Positions 60,881 through 64,000 of a stretch of 64,000 nucleotides of DNA are shown in pieces. The translations under genes and the position numbers were made by a program. The stretch spans positions 124,001-188,000 of the forward strand of contig VWPU01017674.1 of NCBI GenBank assembly GCA_013398955.1. Reading direction: 5' to 3'. Each line of letters starts with the position of its first letter. Position 1 is the stretch's first letter. The DNA comes from Callaeas wilsoni. Lineage: Eukaryota > Chordata > Aves > Passeriformes > Callaeidae. Under the pieces are notes generated by a model, which did no database searches, was not told the origin of the DNA, and saw nothing but the letters and a program-made list of their open reading frames with translations.

Positions 60881-61048
60881 TGACCCATCTCCCATGGATC
60901 AAACCCAAATGTAGATGACCTCTCTGTGCAATCTCATTTTATTTACTCAAAAGTAGTCCAAGGCCTCTCAGGGACGGGAAAAATTTGTTTAGGGTGTAGG
61001 ATTTCACATCGTCCTGTGAAAAGGAAGGATGTAAATGTGGTGGTGGTG

Positions 61049-61128
61049 TTTATTTGTTTCTGTTTTTTTTTTGTTTGTTTGAGTTTTTTTGTTTGTTTTG
61101 TATTTGTTTGTTTTGTTTTGTTCTTTTC
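61049..61128. repeat. (TTTG)n / T-rich low-complexity tract
   Basis: An imperfect TTTG/TTTTG tract of about 80 bases, TTTGTTTGTTTGAG in type. It creates spurious hydrophobic (plus) and lysine/glutamine-rich (minus) open frames. Confidence 0.85.
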
Positions 61129-64000
61129 ATGAGTGGTCTGAGAAAGCCCCAAAGATTAACACGTCAGTTATTTCTGGCTGAGTCATATTGATGAGCTTTC
61201 AGTGTCCAGCAGGTAATGAATTTCTGAACTGTAGTTTAAATTTAGGCAAGAAAAATCCCGAGTGAGGGCTGATTTTAAGTGCAGTCCTTCAACCCTATGA
61301 AAATCTAATACTCAATAGTCCCAAGAGTATCCATTAGCAGAAACACAAATTGTTTTTGACAGTCAATACTTTAGATACTTCTTTTTGAGATCCAAAGAAA
61401 GAAATATTATAATTAGTATTGTTTAAACTATACTTTTGTTGATTGTTGCTAGTGAAACCCTGTTTTTGGTATTTCCTTTTTGGTTCTAAAAATCTGAATT
61501 ATTGGATCAAACCATCATAACATGAAGTGAAATAGGTCCAAAATAGCTCTGTATAGCTCTATAATTCAAGAAATACAAAAGACATATTAATTATTTTAGG
61601 ACTGCTTATAAGGTCTTAAATTCACATGCATTTTTCAAGGATATGTATTCCTTGTGCTGCTGGAGTACCTCCATGCATGCCTTGCAAAAGCTGTCAGTGC
61701 CAACACTGGTTATAAACTCTACCAACCAGATGTGCCTTGGAGTAGCCCTTGGGTATCTTCTGTGTTATTGACTTGTGGCTTCTTCCAGGTAAAGCAGTGC
61801 ACGTGACAGGTGATGTGTTTGCTTTCTATCTGTGACTCACCTGCTTTTCTTTTCACCTTCTTTCTCCTTTAAAGGTTTTTTTCTCTTGGCTAAAATTTCT
61901 TCTGCTTTATCACTGCAATTTTGCTATTACGAGTCACAGATGTTTTCAGTTTATTTACATATTTAACAATCAACTACATTAAACATGTGTAAGGAAGACG
62001 GTCTAATTTATAACCTGAAGGAACCTTGTCTGTTTCTAGAGAAAAGCCCAGGTTGTTTAAGCACACTTTAGAATTCTTGTACAATTTCCTGGTCCAGAGG
62101 AGTTTTGTATGTATTTATAACATTTTCTATCTGCAGTAACATTATTTTAGAATTATACCCTACTAAAACAATACAGATTCCAGATATGTGTTTTCATTTA
62201 AATTAATCTTGTTTCAGTGCTGTTTTAGTATTGCATTCTTTTAATGCATTGTAATGAAAAAGTTCTTGGAAAAGATAAAATTAAATGCTATTATTTCTTC
62301 CTATACGAATATATATTATAAGAATCTTTTTTGACTTAGGAACAGAGAAGGCAGAGACTCTTGTGTCTGTTTGTCTAATGAAAGGCATGAGTTTTATTAA
62401 TGCATTCAGTTCCTGACTGTCAGGGACCGTTGCTGAGCAGATATGTGCAGATACTGGCATGAAAGCTAAACAACAGTTACAGGAAAAATTTGGCCTGACT
62501 TGTCTTATTGGCTTCTATCAATCTGCAGGCAATGCAATCCATGCAATTTTTTTTTTATTTTTGAAAGAGCATAAACTTGCATCTCATGGAAGAAACACAC
62601 ATTCAAAACACAGGTTAGAGAAAGTCTTATCAGCTGAGAGTTATTTCCACCCCATCTTTCATTTGTGTCAGCAAACTGTGAGTAGAGATTGCCTCACAGT
62701 CAGGAATTTTAAAGGGAGCCCAGATTCTGGCTTTGTAACACTAAAAATAATTGTTATTCAAGGATAAAAAGTCCTTTCCAAAAAGGTGAGAGTAAACTTA
62801 ATAATGAAGTCATCCTTGGTATTACTCCTTTGAAATTAATGAAGTTTCTCACTTTTATTTTCCCCTGTTTGACATTTTTATTAGTGTTAACAGGAGTATC
62901 TCATGCTGGTGTCTGGAAAACACTGAGCACTGCGGTTTGACAGCATAAACCTCCGCCTGGGAACAGCATGAAGTATCCTCTGCCTTGTCATTGACATCCG
63001 TGGGGCTTCGTGTACAGGTAATATTCTCAGCTGGTGTAAAGCACAGGGTTTCGGTATTTACATGACACCTGGACCAGAACTGCTTCACTGACTGTTTAAA
63101 CAGGAGTGGGGGTAGAAGTTCTGCAGAGCATGCCAGAAAAGCAGCAGAGACCACAGAGTAGTCAGCCCAGCTTAATGCCTCTGGCAAAAAAATTTGAGTG
63201 TTCAAGATTTTGTTTTCCCCTTTAAGCATATTCTGAAGTTCTTGCTGTACAAGGAACAGGACCTTCTGTGTTCACTTTAAAGCAATTCCTGTGCAAGATT
63301 TGGTCTGAAATACAGCGATATAGAAAATCCTCTGAGGTCACCAAAATTATCTCCCACTGATGTCAGGGTAATTACAACAATGATAAAAAAATACTGTTTT
63401 ACTGCAATCAGATGAGGTTCCTCCGGGACCTTAAAACAAGATTCATATTTCAATTCCACACAAAGGCCAAGTGAAAATGGAACTATCTTGTGGGTAATTT
63501 CTTTGCTTCAAGAAAGTAAGAATATTATAATTTATCCAGATCATTCTTGCTCAGCATTTTTGATATTGATTTGTGAGCTAATCTCACAATATTCAGACTT
63601 TATCTGAGAATAATTAGGATGATGGGATCAAATATTGTGTGATCTCAAACCAGGAACTGGGATGAAAACTCCAAAATAATGGTCACTGAGTGAACATATA
63701 GGCTTAATCTAACATCTCAGCTATTAATTTTTTGTGCAAGCAAGTAGTCATGTGCTCACAGCTATGAATATATGGCAGTTTAACATGTCTCTAGAATTTC
63801 TGGAGTTCAACTCCGGAGCTTTCTCAAAAAGTTATTTAAAATAAAAAATAACAATAAAACTCCTGTCATTTTCTTCAACTTTCGGGTAGAAATAAAAATT
63901 ATTCAAATTATGACAACGTGAAGTTCCTTTATCTGTTTCTATCTGCTTTACAATTGGGCCTGGACATGGGCATATGTGCTAGATGAAAATAAATTGATTT
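61129..64000. other. Unique AT-rich interval to the right edge
   Basis: No gene or confident repeat. Open frames of 102 codons (62459-62767, plus) and 124 codons (62855-63229, minus) show no recognisable domain. TCCCACTGATGTCAGGGTAA at 63351-63370 vaguely resembles old amniote palindromic repeat motifs. Confidence 0.45.

Noticed and set aside
61049..61128. Open frames on both strands across the TTTG tract
   Set aside because: Generated by low-complexity sequence.
62855..63229. 124-codon minus-strand frame
   Set aside because: No recognisable domain; consistent with chance.
1..64000. tRNA, snRNA, rRNA, microRNA clusters or CRISPR-like arrays
   Set aside because: Looked for conserved tRNA B-box words, snRNA starts and regularly spaced repeats; none found by eye. 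A covariance-model scan would be decisive.

Overview
The window looks like about 64 kb of AT-rich, non-coding DNA from a bird. The strongest evidence is a dense scatter of CR1-type LINE fragments. They carry the usual 3' signature (a TTGGAAGGGACC-like core followed by an ATTCTATGA/ATTCTGTGA tail) and remnants of the CR1 reverse transcriptase. A second line of evidence is a solo LTR (minus-strand start TGTGCTGATTTTGGCTGGGG) that I recognise, from memory, as a common endogenous-retrovirus LTR of neoavian birds. I cannot name the species. I found no convincing protein-coding gene, rRNA, tRNA, snRNA or CRISPR array. The longest open frame is 145 codons with no recognisable domain, about what chance gives in DNA this AT-rich. 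The window is therefore either intergenic (gene-poor) or inside a very long intron.

Layout. 1-695: CR1 pieces on the minus strand, cut by the window's left edge and apparently missing the middle of the reverse transcriptase. 700-8184: unique AT-rich DNA with a CR1 tail stub (1326-1372) and a small exon-like open frame (5416-5635, minus). 8185-10040: two minus-strand CR1 copies abutting each other, the second covering much of ORF2. 13240-13640: a possible LTR. 14235-14925: a plus-strand CR1 inserted inside an older minus-strand CR1. 23905-23980: a relic of a palindromic amniote-type repeat. 26300-26643: plus-strand CR1. 30825-32386: minus-strand solo LTR interrupted by a second, roughly 977-bp LTR-like insertion flanked by 5-bp target duplications. 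33826-34360: plus-strand CR1. 35377-35985: internal CR1 reverse-transcriptase fragment lacking its 3' end. 42853-43549 and 52581-53340: long minus-strand CR1 copies with reverse-transcriptase remnants. 56390-56660: very decayed CR1. 59226-59527: plus-strand CR1. 60383-60432: a 50-bp CR1 stub.

Between these lie simple repeats (T24 at 36581, TTTG-rich tract at 61049, AT/TA tract at 27361) and a few GC/CpG-richer patches (29100-29240, 44940-45060, 55850-56265, 60480-60880) that stand out from the AT-rich background and may be regulatory. The most informative structures are the nested insertions, which give a relative order of transposition events. I did not find a clear new biological system; the items in the hunt section are candidates at modest interest. 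All repeat boundaries come from reading by eye and may be off by tens of bases.
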